A stretch of 64,000 nt of DNA from Syntrophaceae bacterium UBA2210 (GTDB lineage Bacteria > Desulfobacterota > Syntrophia > Syntrophales > UBA2210): the NCBI GenBank assembly GCA_002327865.1, contig DCUQ01000009.1:222823-286822 (forward strand), read 5' to 3'. The notes under the pieces were generated by a model. It was not told where the DNA came from. It ran no database searches and saw nothing but the letters and a program-made list of their open reading frames with translations. Every line of letters begins with the position of its first letter. Positions within the stretch are counted from its first letter, which is position 1. Of the stretch, positions 56,487-64,000 are shown one piece after another. The position numbers and the translations under genes are program-made.

Positions 56487-57120
56487 TTCATATAGCCCCT
56501 CTTTCGTCTTTTTGGCACATATCTTACGGCAAATCATAGCGGCACTCAAGCTCAAGGTTTTGGCAGGATCGAACATGGCCACGCATCGCATACCGGCGCA
56601 CGAAACCCCGAAGAGAAATCGCCATGTAAGGGGGCAGCAAATGCTATTTCCCTATACTTCCAGTCGTCTGCCTTGGTAAGCAAGGATAAACTTCTTTGAT
56701 ATTTTGAGGAAAAAGGGATGGCAGGGGAGAAGATTAAACTAGCTTTGGGAAAAGGGTGTTTCTTCCGGTGAGTGTTTGTTGGAAGTGAAGGAAAACTTCG
56801 AGGTAAATTTGCTTCTATAACGATTGAATGCACCTACAAGTCCTCAAGCTTATTCTGAGATAAAATCGAGTGTTACCACTTGAAAGTCTTACAGCAATAT
56901 TCCTTGACAAGATACCATAATGGAGTTAGTAGGTTAGTGTATCCTTGATCCTTAATGTTTCATGTTTGTTTTCGAACAGCTATAATTGTGGAGAAGATTA
57001 TGGTCTGATTATCAAAAGCTCTGTTTCTTAAAATTAAGAAATAGAGCTTTTGTTTTTTGAGATGACGAAATATTCAAATACGGGTTATCGAAGTCAGATT
57101 ATGGAAAGGGAGGGCTGAAT
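56487..57120. other. 634-base intergenic region
   Basis: The longest gap in the window. A plus-strand TTGACA (56904-56909) lies about 105 bases before a strong terminator at 57014-57058, leaving room for a small RNA. The rest holds nothing I recognise. Confidence 0.5.
57014..57058 (+). terminator. Intrinsic terminator upstream of the FG-GAP gene
   Basis: AAAAGCTCTGTTTCTTA pairs with TAAGAAATAGAGCTTTT (one mismatch), followed by TGTTTTTT. It is the clearest terminator in the window. Its position only 63 bases before a plus-strand gene, with no plus-strand gene upstream, is odd. Confidence 0.75.
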
Positions 57121-58275
57121 ATGAGTGCAAAACGAAGCGCGATTGTCCTGTTGTTTTTCTGCGGGATCATGTTCTCAGCGATGGTAGCACAAGCTGAAGA
57201 CGGTGTAAGTTTTCGAGCAGCAGCAGCTTTTGATACAGGGAGCTGTCCGAGATCCGTGGCCGTCTGTGACCTCAACGGCGATGGATACGAAGATCTGATT
57301 GTGGCGAACTATTGTGCCGATACCGTCTCCATCCTTCTGGGAAACGGTGACGGAACCTTTCAGACGAAGTTCGATTACGGCACGGGAGATGGACCGGACT
57401 TCGTGGCCATCGGTGATTTTAACAGCGATGGTGACGAAGACCTGGTTGTGGCGAACTCTGCCGGTACTGTCTCCATCCTTCTGGGAAACGGTGACGGAAC
57501 CTTTGCTGCCAAGGTCGATTACGGCACGGGATCTGGACCGTGGTCCGTGGCCGTCGGTGATTTTAACGGCGATGGTGACGAAGATCTGGCCGTGACGAAC
57601 TTCTCGTCCGATACCGTCTCCATTCTTCTGGGAAACGGCGACGGAACCTTCGCTGCCAAGGTCGATTACGGCACGGGAGACGGGGCATACAGCGTGGCCA
57701 TCGGTGACTTGGACGTCGATGGGGACGAAGATCTGGTTGTGGCGAACTATAGTGCCGATACCGTCTCCATCCTTCTGGGAAACGGCGACGGCACCGTTCA
57801 GACGAAGGTCGATTACGGCACGGGAGATGGACCGCACTCCGTGGCCGTCGGTGATCTTAACGGCGATGGTGACGAAGATCTGGCCGTAGGGAACGCCACA
57901 GACGATACCGTCTCCATTCTTCTGGGGAATGGCGACGGCACCGTTCAGACGAAGGTCGATTACGGCACGGGAGATGAGCCACACTCGGTGGCCGTCGGTG
58001 ATCTTAACGGCGATGGTGACGAAGATCTGGCCGTGGCGAATAATTCGTCCGATAACGTCTCCATTCTTCTGGGAAACGGCGACGGCACCTTTCAGACGAA
58101 GGTCGATTACGGCACGGGAAACGCTCCGAGGTCCGTGGCCGTCGGTGATCTTAACGGCGATGGATACGAAGATCTGATTGTGGCGAACGATTCCGACAAT
58201 ACCGTCTCCATTCTCATAAACACCACGGATTCAGATGACTCAAGTGGGTGCTTTATTACTGCAGGCGCTCATTGA
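57121..58275 (+). CDS. Secreted FG-GAP/VCBS seven-repeat beta-propeller protein
   Basis: A 384-residue exported protein with a signal peptide (SAIVLLFFCGIMFSAMVAQAED). From about residue 39 there are seven tandem repeats of 49 residues (one of 48), each with S-V-A-V-G-D-L-N-G-D-G-D-E-D-L and SILLGNGDGTF, i.e. FG-GAP repeats with calcium-binding DxNxDGxxD loops; seven copies fit a closed seven-bladed propeller. The tail SSGCFITAGAH looks like a shortened form of the GCFIATAAYGS-type C-terminal motif of surface proteins. A short repeat element follows about 20 bases after the stop. GGGAGGG precedes the ATG. Confidence 0.88.
   Translation: MSAKRSAIVLLFFCGIMFSAMVAQAEDGVSFRAAAAFDTGSCPRSVAVCDLNGDGYEDLIVANYCADTVSILLGNGDGTFQTKFDYGTGDGPDFVAIGDFNSDGDEDLVVANSAGTVSILLGNGDGTFAAKVDYGTGSGPWSVAVGDFNGDGDEDLAVTNFSSDTVSILLGNGDGTFAAKVDYGTGDGAYSVAIGDLDVDGDEDLVVANYSADTVSILLGNGDGTVQTKVDYGTGDGPHSVAVGDLNGDGDEDLAVGNATDDTVSILLGNGDGTVQTKVDYGTGDEPHSVAVGDLNGDGDEDLAVANNSSDNVSILLGNGDGTFQTKVDYGTGNAPRSVAVGDLNGDGYEDLIVANDSDNTVSILINTTDSDDSSGCFITAGAH
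57235..58228 (+). repeat. Seven tandem 147-bp repeats (FG-GAP units)
   Basis: The repeat units of the propeller gene are highly alike at DNA level; stretches such as ACCGTCTCCATCCTTCTGGG and GTCGATTACGGCACGGGA recur nearly unchanged in most units. This points to recent amplification or gene conversion. Confidence 0.85.
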
Positions 58276-58297
58276 CACGTAATGTCCGAATGGGCTT

Positions 58298-58337
58298 GAA
58301 TTCGGGGGACGGGGAATTCGGGGGACACAATACTTAA
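58298..58337 (+). repeat. Short repeat element, possible REP/MITE remnant
   Basis: GAATTCGGGGGAC occurs twice (58298-58310 and 58314-58326), the second running into ACAATACTTAATT. Sequences of this type often flank REP-associated (Y1) transposase genes in related genomes, from general knowledge. No transposase gene is present here. Confidence 0.5.
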
Positions 58338-58468
58338 TTATTGACAAGTAAATACCGGGATCAAAATTGCCACTGGCTCTTGTTGCTGATTGCCAATTGT
58401 TATCTACAACAAACCCATTCAAGTTCTATTTGCTTCAGGAAGAAAGGGCGTTGCTTCCATTCATCGAC

Positions 58469-58505
58469 AAGGGGGTTGATAAAGATTATCAACCCCCTTT
58501 GATTT
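58469..58505 (+). terminator. Strong palindrome, probable terminator
   Basis: AAGGGGGTTGATAA and TTATCAACCCCCTT form a perfect 14-bp stem with a 3-base loop (58469-58499). On the plus strand it is followed by TTGATTTTTA, so it may end the propeller transcript; on the minus strand it lies just after tRNA-Arg and has no T-run. Confidence 0.65.
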
Positions 58506-58508
58506 TTA

Positions 58509-58585
58509 TGGAGGGCGATGTGGGATTCGAACCCACGACCTTTGGCTCCGGAGGCCAGCGCTCTATCCTGCTGAGCTAATCGCCC
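58509..58585 (-). tRNA. tRNA-Arg (anticodon CCG)
   Basis: A 77-base gene with encoded CCA. The acceptor stem is GGGCGAT/ATCGCCC, the D arm contains AGCTCAGCAGGATAGAGC, the anticodon loop is CTCCGGA (anticodon CCG), and the T arm is GTGGG-TTCGAAT-CCCAC. It is downstream of metF on the same strand. A perfect palindrome follows its 3' end. Confidence 0.95.
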
Positions 58586-58631
58586 TGACTAAGAACACCG
58601 CACACTATTTCAATACGGTATTATTTTCAAA

Positions 58632-59498
58632 TTATTTTTTAAAAAGTTCCCGCACAATGCGCATAACGTGCCGGCTCCTGTTCATACTGTAGAAATGCAG
58701 ACCCGACGTGTTATTTTCCAAAAGATCTTCACTCTGGCGGATGGCATGCTCTATTCCGTATTTTTCGACCTCTTCGCTTTTGCCGCTTACCCGGGTCAAT
58801 CTGTCGTACAGCCGGGGTGGTATTTTAGCCCCACAGAGCGAAGCGATGCGGGATATCTGTCTGTAGTTGAAAAGCGGGAAGATACCAGGGATTATGGGAA
58901 CGCGTATCTTCGCCGATACCGCCTTGTCGCGAAACCTGTAGAAGTCCTCGTTGTCGAAAAACATCTGGGTTATGATAAAATCCGCACCCGCGTCGACCTT
59001 CTTTTTAAGGTTGATGATATCGTGTTCCATATCAGGCGCTTCCGGATGTATTTCCGGGTAGCCCGCGACCCCTATGGAGAAACCACCGTTCAGTCTGATA
59101 AATTCCACCAGTTCACTGGCATATCCAAACCCGCCTTCGGTCTTGACGAAAGGTCCGTTTCCCTTTGGAGGGTCTCCCCTCAAGGCAAGGATATTTTCGA
59201 TACCCGCCGCTTTCAGATTGTTCAGCTCTTCAATTATATCCGCCCTGGTTGCCTGCACACATGTCAGGTGCGCCAGCGCCTCTTTCCCGAAATCATTCCT
59301 GATTTTCGAGGCAATTTCGACGGTTTTTTCCCGCGTGCTGCCCCCCGCTCCGTAGGTGACGGAAAAAAAATCGGGATCCAACTGCGCAAGCTCACCGATC
59401 ACCTGGTACAGTTCCGTTATACTTCCGTCACGCGACGGCGGAAAGACCTCGAACGAGAAAGCTGTTTTGTTTTCTTCGAATATGTGTTTTATCTTCAT
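58632..59498 (-). CDS. metF: 5,10-methylenetetrahydrofolate reductase
   Basis: A 288-residue FAD enzyme that reduces methylene-THF to methyl-THF for methionine synthesis or the Wood-Ljungdahl methyl branch. Motifs: FSFEVFPPSRDGS, SVTYGAGGSTREKTVE, ALRGDPPKGNGPF, GVAGYPEIHPEA and ADFIITQMFFDNEDFYRF. The ATG at 59498 has AGGAA upstream and fits the family start; the frame is open 12 codons further. It is divergent from the amidase gene. Confidence 0.95.
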   Translation of the reverse strand: MKIKHIFEENKTAFSFEVFPPSRDGSITELYQVIGELAQLDPDFFSVTYGAGGSTREKTVEIASKIRNDFGKEALAHLTCVQATRADIIEELNNLKAAGIENILALRGDPPKGNGPFVKTEGGFGYASELVEFIRLNGGFSIGVAGYPEIHPEAPDMEHDIINLKKKVDAGADFIITQMFFDNEDFYRFRDKAVSAKIRVPIIPGIFPLFNYRQISRIASLCGAKIPPRLYDRLTRVSGKSEEVEKYGIEHAIRQSEDLLENNTSGLHFYSMNRSRHVMRIVRELFKK

Positions 59499-59653
59499 AG
59501 ACCGTTCCTGCATTTGCTCGCGTATAAATGTCATTTGAGTGTATTGTTGTCAACTCTTTTTCTAAACAGAGATCCGGACAGGGTTGTAAACAAGAAATAA
59601 AACTGCTAGACTCACTTCCCATAAAATCAAAAACTCATCAACAAAAGAGATTA

Positions 59654-61324
59654 ATGAAAAGAATACTCCGTATTGTTGTTCCCTTAATCCTGCTGCTGGT
59701 AGCCGTTTTCTACACCGAGGCATTCGGTTCGGTGGCGATACTCAATGTCAGACAATGGACGGCGTCGGACCACACGCGGGTTGTTCTGGACGCGAGCGGC
59801 GAAGCATCGTACACGGTCACACGTGAGGATCAAAAAATCCGGCTTACCGTGGAGGGCGCGTTTCTGCCAGCCGATATTCCCCATACATACGATATCGATC
59901 AACCCGCTGTTAAGAAAGTTACGCTGGTTTCGCTGCCGGAACGGGGGGTCGGGGTAGAGTTACAGGTAGCCGACAATGCCGAGATGAAGATATTCAAGCT
60001 AGATAAAATATTAAGCAAACCGTACCGTATCGTTATCGATGTCATGCTCCCGGACGTGGAGAAACAGGAAAGCGATGAAAGAAAGAGGGTCAAGGTACAG
60101 GAGCGGGAAACAAAGGTCGTGGTTATCGATCCCGGGCATGGAGGGGAAGATCCCGGAGCCGTGGGGCGCAGAGGAACATTTGAAAAGGATGTTGTTCTCC
60201 GTATAGCAAAGCAGTTGCAACGGATTCTGCAGAAGAGAGGTTACCAGGCCTTTCTTACGAGAAAGGGAGATTATTACATATCCCTGAGAAACAGGGGAAA
60301 GATAGCCCGGGAGTACGGTGCCGATATTTTTATCAGTATCCATGCCGATGCCTGCAGAAGCAGAGGTGTCCACGGGTCGTCCGTATATTGTCTCTCAACG
60401 GGAGGAGCCAGCAGCGAGGCGGCAAAATTGCTCGCGCAGAGTGAGAACCTTTCGGATATAATCGGTGGTTCGGAGAATGGATACAACAACGGAGAATCCG
60501 ATCCAATAACCCTCAATATGCTGCAGACGGAGACCATAAACCGTTCCCGGGCTTTCGGAAACATTGCACTGAAAAAGATTAAGCAGGCAAATCATTTGAA
60601 ATTTTCGAAGGTTCAAAAAGCGCCTTTCGAAGTTCTCAAACTTCCCGACATCACTTCCCTGCTGATAGAAACCGCTTTCATATCCAATCCGAGAGAGGAG
60701 ATCATGCTCCGGAATCCGGCATGCCAGACCGATATAGCCTGGGCTATAGCCTACGCCGTCGACGAGTTCATTCCCCTTCCCTACGCTGCGGACAGAAGCT
60801 GGTGTAAAGAGGTCCTCAGCCCGGAAGCAGCTCATCCTTCCGGCGAAACAACGTACATCACATACGTGGTACAGAAAGGCGACATACTGGACCGGATCGC
60901 CCAACAGAACGGGATAACAACTAAAGAGCTCATGGCGATCAATAACCTTAGATCGAAAAACAGGATCTATGTCGGCCAGAAGCTCAAGTTGCGCTCCGAG
61001 CCACCGGCGGCAGTAAAGCCGTCGGTATACGTTGTAAAACGGGGCGATGTACTGGACCGGATCGCCCAACAGAACGGGATAACAACGAAAGAGCTCATGG
61101 CGATCAATAACCTGAGATCGAAAAACAGGATCTACGTCGGGCAGAAATTGAAAATATCTTCCGGGGACCTTGTACCGCTGATATATGTCGTGAAGCGAGG
61201 GGATAATCTGGAAAGTATAGCCGAAATACACGGCACCACAATAAGAGCCCTGATGAAGGTTAACCGGTTAAGATCCAGGAACAGGATTTACGTCGGGCAG
61301 AAGCTGAAGATACCATATGTATAG
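59654..61324 (+). CDS. N-acetylmuramoyl-L-alanine amidase with AMIN and three LysM domains
   Basis: A 556-residue exported cell-wall enzyme that cleaves the amide bond between muramic acid and the peptide. Order: signal peptide (LRIVVPLILLLVAVF), AMIN domain (about residues 25-130), Amidase_3 catalytic domain with VVIDPGHGGEDPGA (zinc His), ISIHAD (His) and LLIETAFISNPREE (Glu), then three LysM domains (YVVQKGDILDRIAQQNGI; YVVKRGDVLDRIAQQNGI; YVVKRGDNLESIAEIHGT). LysM at the C-terminus is unusual compared with E. coli AmiC but common elsewhere. The start at 59654 is chosen because the signal peptide follows it; the frame is open 42 codons further and overlaps metF. Confidence 0.92.
   Translation: MKRILRIVVPLILLLVAVFYTEAFGSVAILNVRQWTASDHTRVVLDASGEASYTVTREDQKIRLTVEGAFLPADIPHTYDIDQPAVKKVTLVSLPERGVGVELQVADNAEMKIFKLDKILSKPYRIVIDVMLPDVEKQESDERKRVKVQERETKVVVIDPGHGGEDPGAVGRRGTFEKDVVLRIAKQLQRILQKRGYQAFLTRKGDYYISLRNRGKIAREYGADIFISIHADACRSRGVHGSSVYCLSTGGASSEAAKLLAQSENLSDIIGGSENGYNNGESDPITLNMLQTETINRSRAFGNIALKKIKQANHLKFSKVQKAPFEVLKLPDITSLLIETAFISNPREEIMLRNPACQTDIAWAIAYAVDEFIPLPYAADRSWCKEVLSPEAAHPSGETTYITYVVQKGDILDRIAQQNGITTKELMAINNLRSKNRIYVGQKLKLRSEPPAAVKPSVYVVKRGDVLDRIAQQNGITTKELMAINNLRSKNRIYVGQKLKISSGDLVPLIYVVKRGDNLESIAEIHGTTIRALMKVNRLRSRNRIYVGQKLKIPYV
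60863..61156 (+). repeat. Duplicated LysM coding units, 165-bp period
   Basis: The first two LysM units (60863-60991 and 61028-61156) are nearly identical in DNA, including an exact run over ACTGGACCGGATCGCCCAAC and beyond, with mostly silent differences. The third unit is clearly diverged. This indicates a recent internal duplication. Confidence 0.8.
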
Positions 61325-61416
61325 ATAATGCTCTTTACGGCACATTCGCCGAAGCCGGGCTGTACGGACGGACGAGGCGGAATAGCGGCATGCCGGGCAA
61401 GAAGCGGAGGAATGGT

Positions 61417-62181
61417 ATGAAGACAGTCGATTTTTCTCTGGATGGAAAAGTTGCCTTGGTAACAGGGGCAAGCAGGGGTATCGGTGAGGCGATCGCTACA
61501 ACACTGGCGGAATACGGCGCGCAGGTTGTTCTTGTAAGCAGAAAACCGGATGCGCTCAAGCATGTTGCGGAAAAAATCGAAAATGCCGGCGGTGCCGCCC
61601 TGCCGATAGCCTGTCACATGGGAAAGCCCGACCAGATGGGTGAACTTTTTAAAACGATAAAGGAAAATTGCGGCAGGCTGGATATCCTAGTCAATAACGC
61701 CGCTACCAACCCTTACTTCGGTGACATGCTGAGTGCCGACGAGGGTGTGTGGAACAAGACCAATGATGTCAATCTCAAGGGACCTTTCTTCATGATACAG
61801 CACGCCGCCAGGATGATGATTGAGACCGGGGGAGGGTCCATAGTAAACGTGGCATCGGTGAACGGTGTCAGCCCCGCGCTCTTTCAGGGCATCTACTCCA
61901 TTACGAAGGCGGGATTAATCAGCATGACCAAGGCGTACGCCCAGGAACTCGCCGGAGTCAATATTCGAGTAAACGCGCTTCTTCCGGGGCTTACTGAAAC
62001 CAAATTCTCTGCGGCGCTGTTTTCAAACGAAGATATATATAAATACGCCATCGGCAAGATACCCATGAACCGGCACGCACAACCCATGGAGATGGCGGGA
62101 GCGGTACTGTATCTCGTATCGGATGCCGCATCCTTTACCACGGGAGCATGCATCGCGTGTGACGGCGGCATGCTTATCTAA
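61417..62181 (+). CDS. Short-chain dehydrogenase/reductase
   Basis: A 254-residue classical SDR. The cofactor loop is VTGASRGIGEAIA, the structural motif is VNNAA, and the catalytic Ser/Tyr/Lys are seen in NVASVNGVS and YSITKAGLISMTKAYAQEL; the end ITTGACIACDGG-like segment (FTTGACIACDGGML) is typical. It oxidises or reduces an alcohol/ketone with NAD(P); substrate unknown. The start at 61417 has GGAGG 6 bases upstream. Confidence 0.92.
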   Translation: MKTVDFSLDGKVALVTGASRGIGEAIATTLAEYGAQVVLVSRKPDALKHVAEKIENAGGAALPIACHMGKPDQMGELFKTIKENCGRLDILVNNAATNPYFGDMLSADEGVWNKTNDVNLKGPFFMIQHAARMMIETGGGSIVNVASVNGVSPALFQGIYSITKAGLISMTKAYAQELAGVNIRVNALLPGLTETKFSAALFSNEDIYKYAIGKIPMNRHAQPMEMAGAVLYLVSDAASFTTGACIACDGGMLI

Positions 62182-62207
62182 ATGTCATCGAATGTAGAGG
62201 TTGTGCA

Positions 62208-62978
62208 GTGAACGTCTCACAGTTGTCGGGGAATCACCGAAAATGGATCCGCAGGTTGCACCGGAAAAAGTTCCGGATGGAAGAGGGCGTATTCATCGCC
62301 GAGGGATTCAACGCGCTCGAGGCGGCCCTTGCGGCAACCCTCCATCCTGTACTGGAGGTTGTAGCCGACAAAGCCCACCTGGAACCGATCGCCGATATTC
62401 TTCCGGGCCATGTCCCTATCTACGAATGCACAGGCAGTGCAATGGAAGAGATCTCCACGGAGCAGACTCCGCAGGGTGTTGTCGTAATCTGCCGACATGG
62501 GGATTTCCCCTTACAGAAGCTGGAAGATACTGCTTCCGGCACTCTGATATATCTCGACAGGGTATCGGATCCCGGCAATCTGGGAACCATCATGCGAACA
62601 GCTGCGTGGTTTGGTGTGCGACAGATGGCGCTGAGTCCTTCCTGTGTCGATCCTTTCAATACAAAGGCAATACGGGCCTCCGCCGGGGCCGTTTTCAAAA
62701 CGGAGACATATCAGCCTGTCACCCCTCAGCAGATACGGGCGTTCGCGGAAAAAGCGGGATACAATATGATCGCCACGGTTCCGCGAGGCGGTATTTCTCC
62801 GTACGAAGTAAAAAAAGATGACAAAAATATCGTGATGCTTGGGCAGGAAGCGAACGGATTATCGGAAGAACTGACCGGATATGCCGACCGGCTTGTTTCG
62901 ATTCACGGAAGAGGTGATATGGAATCGCTGAATCTGTCGGTTGCCGCCGCAATTATTCTCTACGAGATCACGAAGTAA
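62208..62978 (+). CDS. TrmH/SpoU-family RNA 2'-O-methyltransferase
   Basis: A 256-residue SPOUT-class methyltransferase. It has the substrate-binding N-terminal domain (KKFRMEEGVFIAEGFNALEAAL) and the trefoil-knot motifs DRVSDPGNLGTIMRTAAWFG, VMLGQEANGLSEEL and ESLNLSVAAAIILYE. It methylates a ribose in tRNA or rRNA; the exact site is not evident. A GTG start at 62208 follows GAGG. It is 26 bases after the SDR gene. Confidence 0.92.
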   Translation: MNVSQLSGNHRKWIRRLHRKKFRMEEGVFIAEGFNALEAALAATLHPVLEVVADKAHLEPIADILPGHVPIYECTGSAMEEISTEQTPQGVVVICRHGDFPLQKLEDTASGTLIYLDRVSDPGNLGTIMRTAAWFGVRQMALSPSCVDPFNTKAIRASAGAVFKTETYQPVTPQQIRAFAEKAGYNMIATVPRGGISPYEVKKDDKNIVMLGQEANGLSEELTGYADRLVSIHGRGDMESLNLSVAAAIILYEITK

Positions 62979-63405
62979 CGGAAAAGGAATCAGTCGACAA
63001 GCGAACAGTACGGCCACTGTTCATATTGATTTTTCCCATTGTTCCTCTGTTCGTATCGTTTTTGACACCCGGATGGAGCACTTCCCTGTACTTTTTGCTT
63101 CCTGTTCTTTTCCTTGAATTCATCTTCAGAACGTTCCGGGTCCTCAAAAAACAGCAGCCCGGAAAAGAGGCTCCCGAAATCAACTGTAAGATCTGAAAAA
63201 CGTGGCGCCGGAAAGCAGTATGTACGTATCCGGTGCCGATCATTGAATCGTGATACCCGCCGGCTTTCGGGCGAAACCACTTTATATCGCTGAATTTTTC
63301 AAGGCAATGGAAGTAAAATGATTCGGCTTTTTGTCTTGACAATCCCCCTGCTCGATAGTAACTAAAGCGCAACAAACAACCAGTCTCTATAACAAGGAGG
63401 AGAAT
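62979..63405. other. 427-base intergenic region with an orphan open frame
   Basis: A plus-strand open frame through 62975-63196 encodes a protein-like chain with two hydrophobic segments (PLFILIFPIVPLFVSFL and TSLYFLLPVLFLEFIF) and a basic tail, but has no ATG or GTG start. It may be a small membrane protein with an unusual start, a remnant, or chance. The rest is the upstream region of the ABC-transporter gene. Confidence 0.35.
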
Positions 63406-64000
63406 ATGAAGAGCAGCCGTATCATTATTGCCTTACTGGTCGTGATCGGATTTGTTTCGGTGCCGCTTACCGTGGGTTCCGTATTTGCGGAGGAGAAAGT
63501 ATATACCTGCGCCACCGATGCCACATGGCCTCCAATGGAAATGGTAAATGAAAATAAGGAAATCGTCGGTTTCGACATCGATTTTCTCAATGCCGTAGCC
63601 AAAGAAGCAGGATTTAAAGTGCAATTCAAAAACACCGCGTGGGATGGAATCTTCGCAGGTATCGCCGCCGGTAAATACGATATGATTATATCCTCTGTCA
63701 CGATTACCGAAGAACGGAAGAAAACTATGAGTTTCTCCACTCCGTATATCAATGCCGGCCAAGTGCTGATTGTACCGAAGAATTCGAATGCCGTTATTAT
63801 ATCGGATTTGAAGGGGCAGAAGGTAGGCGCCCAGATAGGTACGACAGGTGCCATGGAAATCAAAAATGCCGGGAATGTAGAGCTTAAAAGCTACGACGAG
63901 ATCGGTCTGGCATTCGAAGATATGGCCGTGGGACGCATCAGCGGCGTGGTCTGCGACACCCCGGTTGCCGCTCAGTACGCGCTTGAGCAGGAAGAGTATA
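63406..64000 (+). CDS. Amino-acid ABC transporter substrate-binding protein, partial
   Basis: The gene starts at 63406 with AAGGAGGAG upstream and runs off the right edge; 198 codons are visible. A signal peptide (IIIALLVVIGFVSVPLTVGSVFAEE) is followed by the family-3 solute-binding fold: CATDATWPPMEM, GFDIDFLNAVAKEAGF, WDGIFAGIAAGKYDMIISSVTITEERKKTMSFSTPY, GQKVGAQIGTTG and AFEDMAVGRISGVVCD. It captures a polar amino acid in the periplasm; permease and ATPase genes probably follow. Confidence 0.93.
   Translation, partial: MKSSRIIIALLVVIGFVSVPLTVGSVFAEEKVYTCATDATWPPMEMVNENKEIVGFDIDFLNAVAKEAGFKVQFKNTAWDGIFAGIAAGKYDMIISSVTITEERKKTMSFSTPYINAGQVLIVPKNSNAVIISDLKGQKVGAQIGTTGAMEIKNAGNVELKSYDEIGLAFEDMAVGRISGVVCDTPVAAQYALEQEEY

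Noticed and set aside
57175-57984. 269-codon minus-strand ORF opposite the propeller repeats
   Set aside because: A repetitive shadow of the tandem FG-GAP units; open only because the repeat has no antisense stop.
1-64000. CRISPR array, prophage or integrative element
   Set aside because: No spaced direct repeats, integrase, transposase, or phage structural genes were seen; the only tandem repeats are protein-coding domain repeats.

Overview
The window reads as a chromosome segment of an anaerobic, Gram-negative, selenocysteine-using bacterium, most likely a Desulfobacterota (former Deltaproteobacteria) member. This is inferred from the mix of a 2-oxoacid:ferredoxin oxidoreductase, a large rubrerythrin/superoxide-reductase cluster, a DUF39 homocysteine-biosynthesis protein, a HdrD/GlcF-like iron-sulfur protein and a pilMNOPQ operon. 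No 16S rRNA gene is present, so the placement is an inference. Coding density is high and there is no prophage, integrase or CRISPR array.

Left region (1-12.9 kb, all minus strand): korAB; a copper-export pair (copZ overlapping copA); a split YeeE/YedE sulfur-transport pair; a TlpA-like thioredoxin; and a long oxygen-defence cluster (five ferritin-like or rubrerythrin proteins counting the partial one at the left edge, desulfoferrodoxin, peroxiredoxin, two flavin/PNPOx-type proteins, a flavoredoxin-rubredoxin fusion). Two genes here carry an in-frame UGA exactly where the family has its functional cysteine, each followed by a stem-loop with GU in the loop at the distance expected of a bacterial SECIS. 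They are a selenocysteine peroxiredoxin (a known selenoprotein family) and a selenocysteine YeeE/YedE half-transporter, the most notable item in the window.

13-21.8 kb: a GNAT acetyltransferase fused to a histone-deacetylase-like domain, moaC with a small membrane protein and a Fis-like protein, a TPR protein with an M24 peptidase, the queuosine pair yhhQ-queF, and a surface lipoprotein with Ig-like repeats. The lipoprotein ends the ftsB-pilMNOPQ operon (19.7-26.5 kb).

26.8-42.3 kb (minus strand): a DUF39 gene, then the conserved translation and RNA block tRNA-Gly(CCC)-rimP-nusA-infB-DUF503-rbfA-nrnA-truB-rpsO-pnp-dut, preceded by prmC-murA-hisD. A strong terminator closes this block after dut.

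42.4-50.4 kb is an accessory-looking stretch: an Asp/Glu racemase, an HD-domain protein, a GNAT/FemAB-like protein, a MiaB-like radical SAM protein without a TRAM domain, a formyltransferase-like protein with a cysteine-cluster protein, and a PAS-HD-GYP signalling protein. 50.8-64 kb holds typA (with a terminator-like hairpin in its leader), phzF-like, a doubly frameshifted flavodoxin-fold oxidoreductase, an orphan HdrD/GlcF-like protein, a seven-repeat FG-GAP/VCBS beta-propeller protein whose end abuts a short repeat element, tRNA-Arg(CCG), metF, a cell-wall amidase with three LysM domains, an SDR, a TrmH-type methyltransferase and the start of an amino-acid ABC transporter binding protein.

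Limits: starts were chosen by eye from ribosome-binding sites and family knowledge, promoters are consensus matches only, and no homology search was run.
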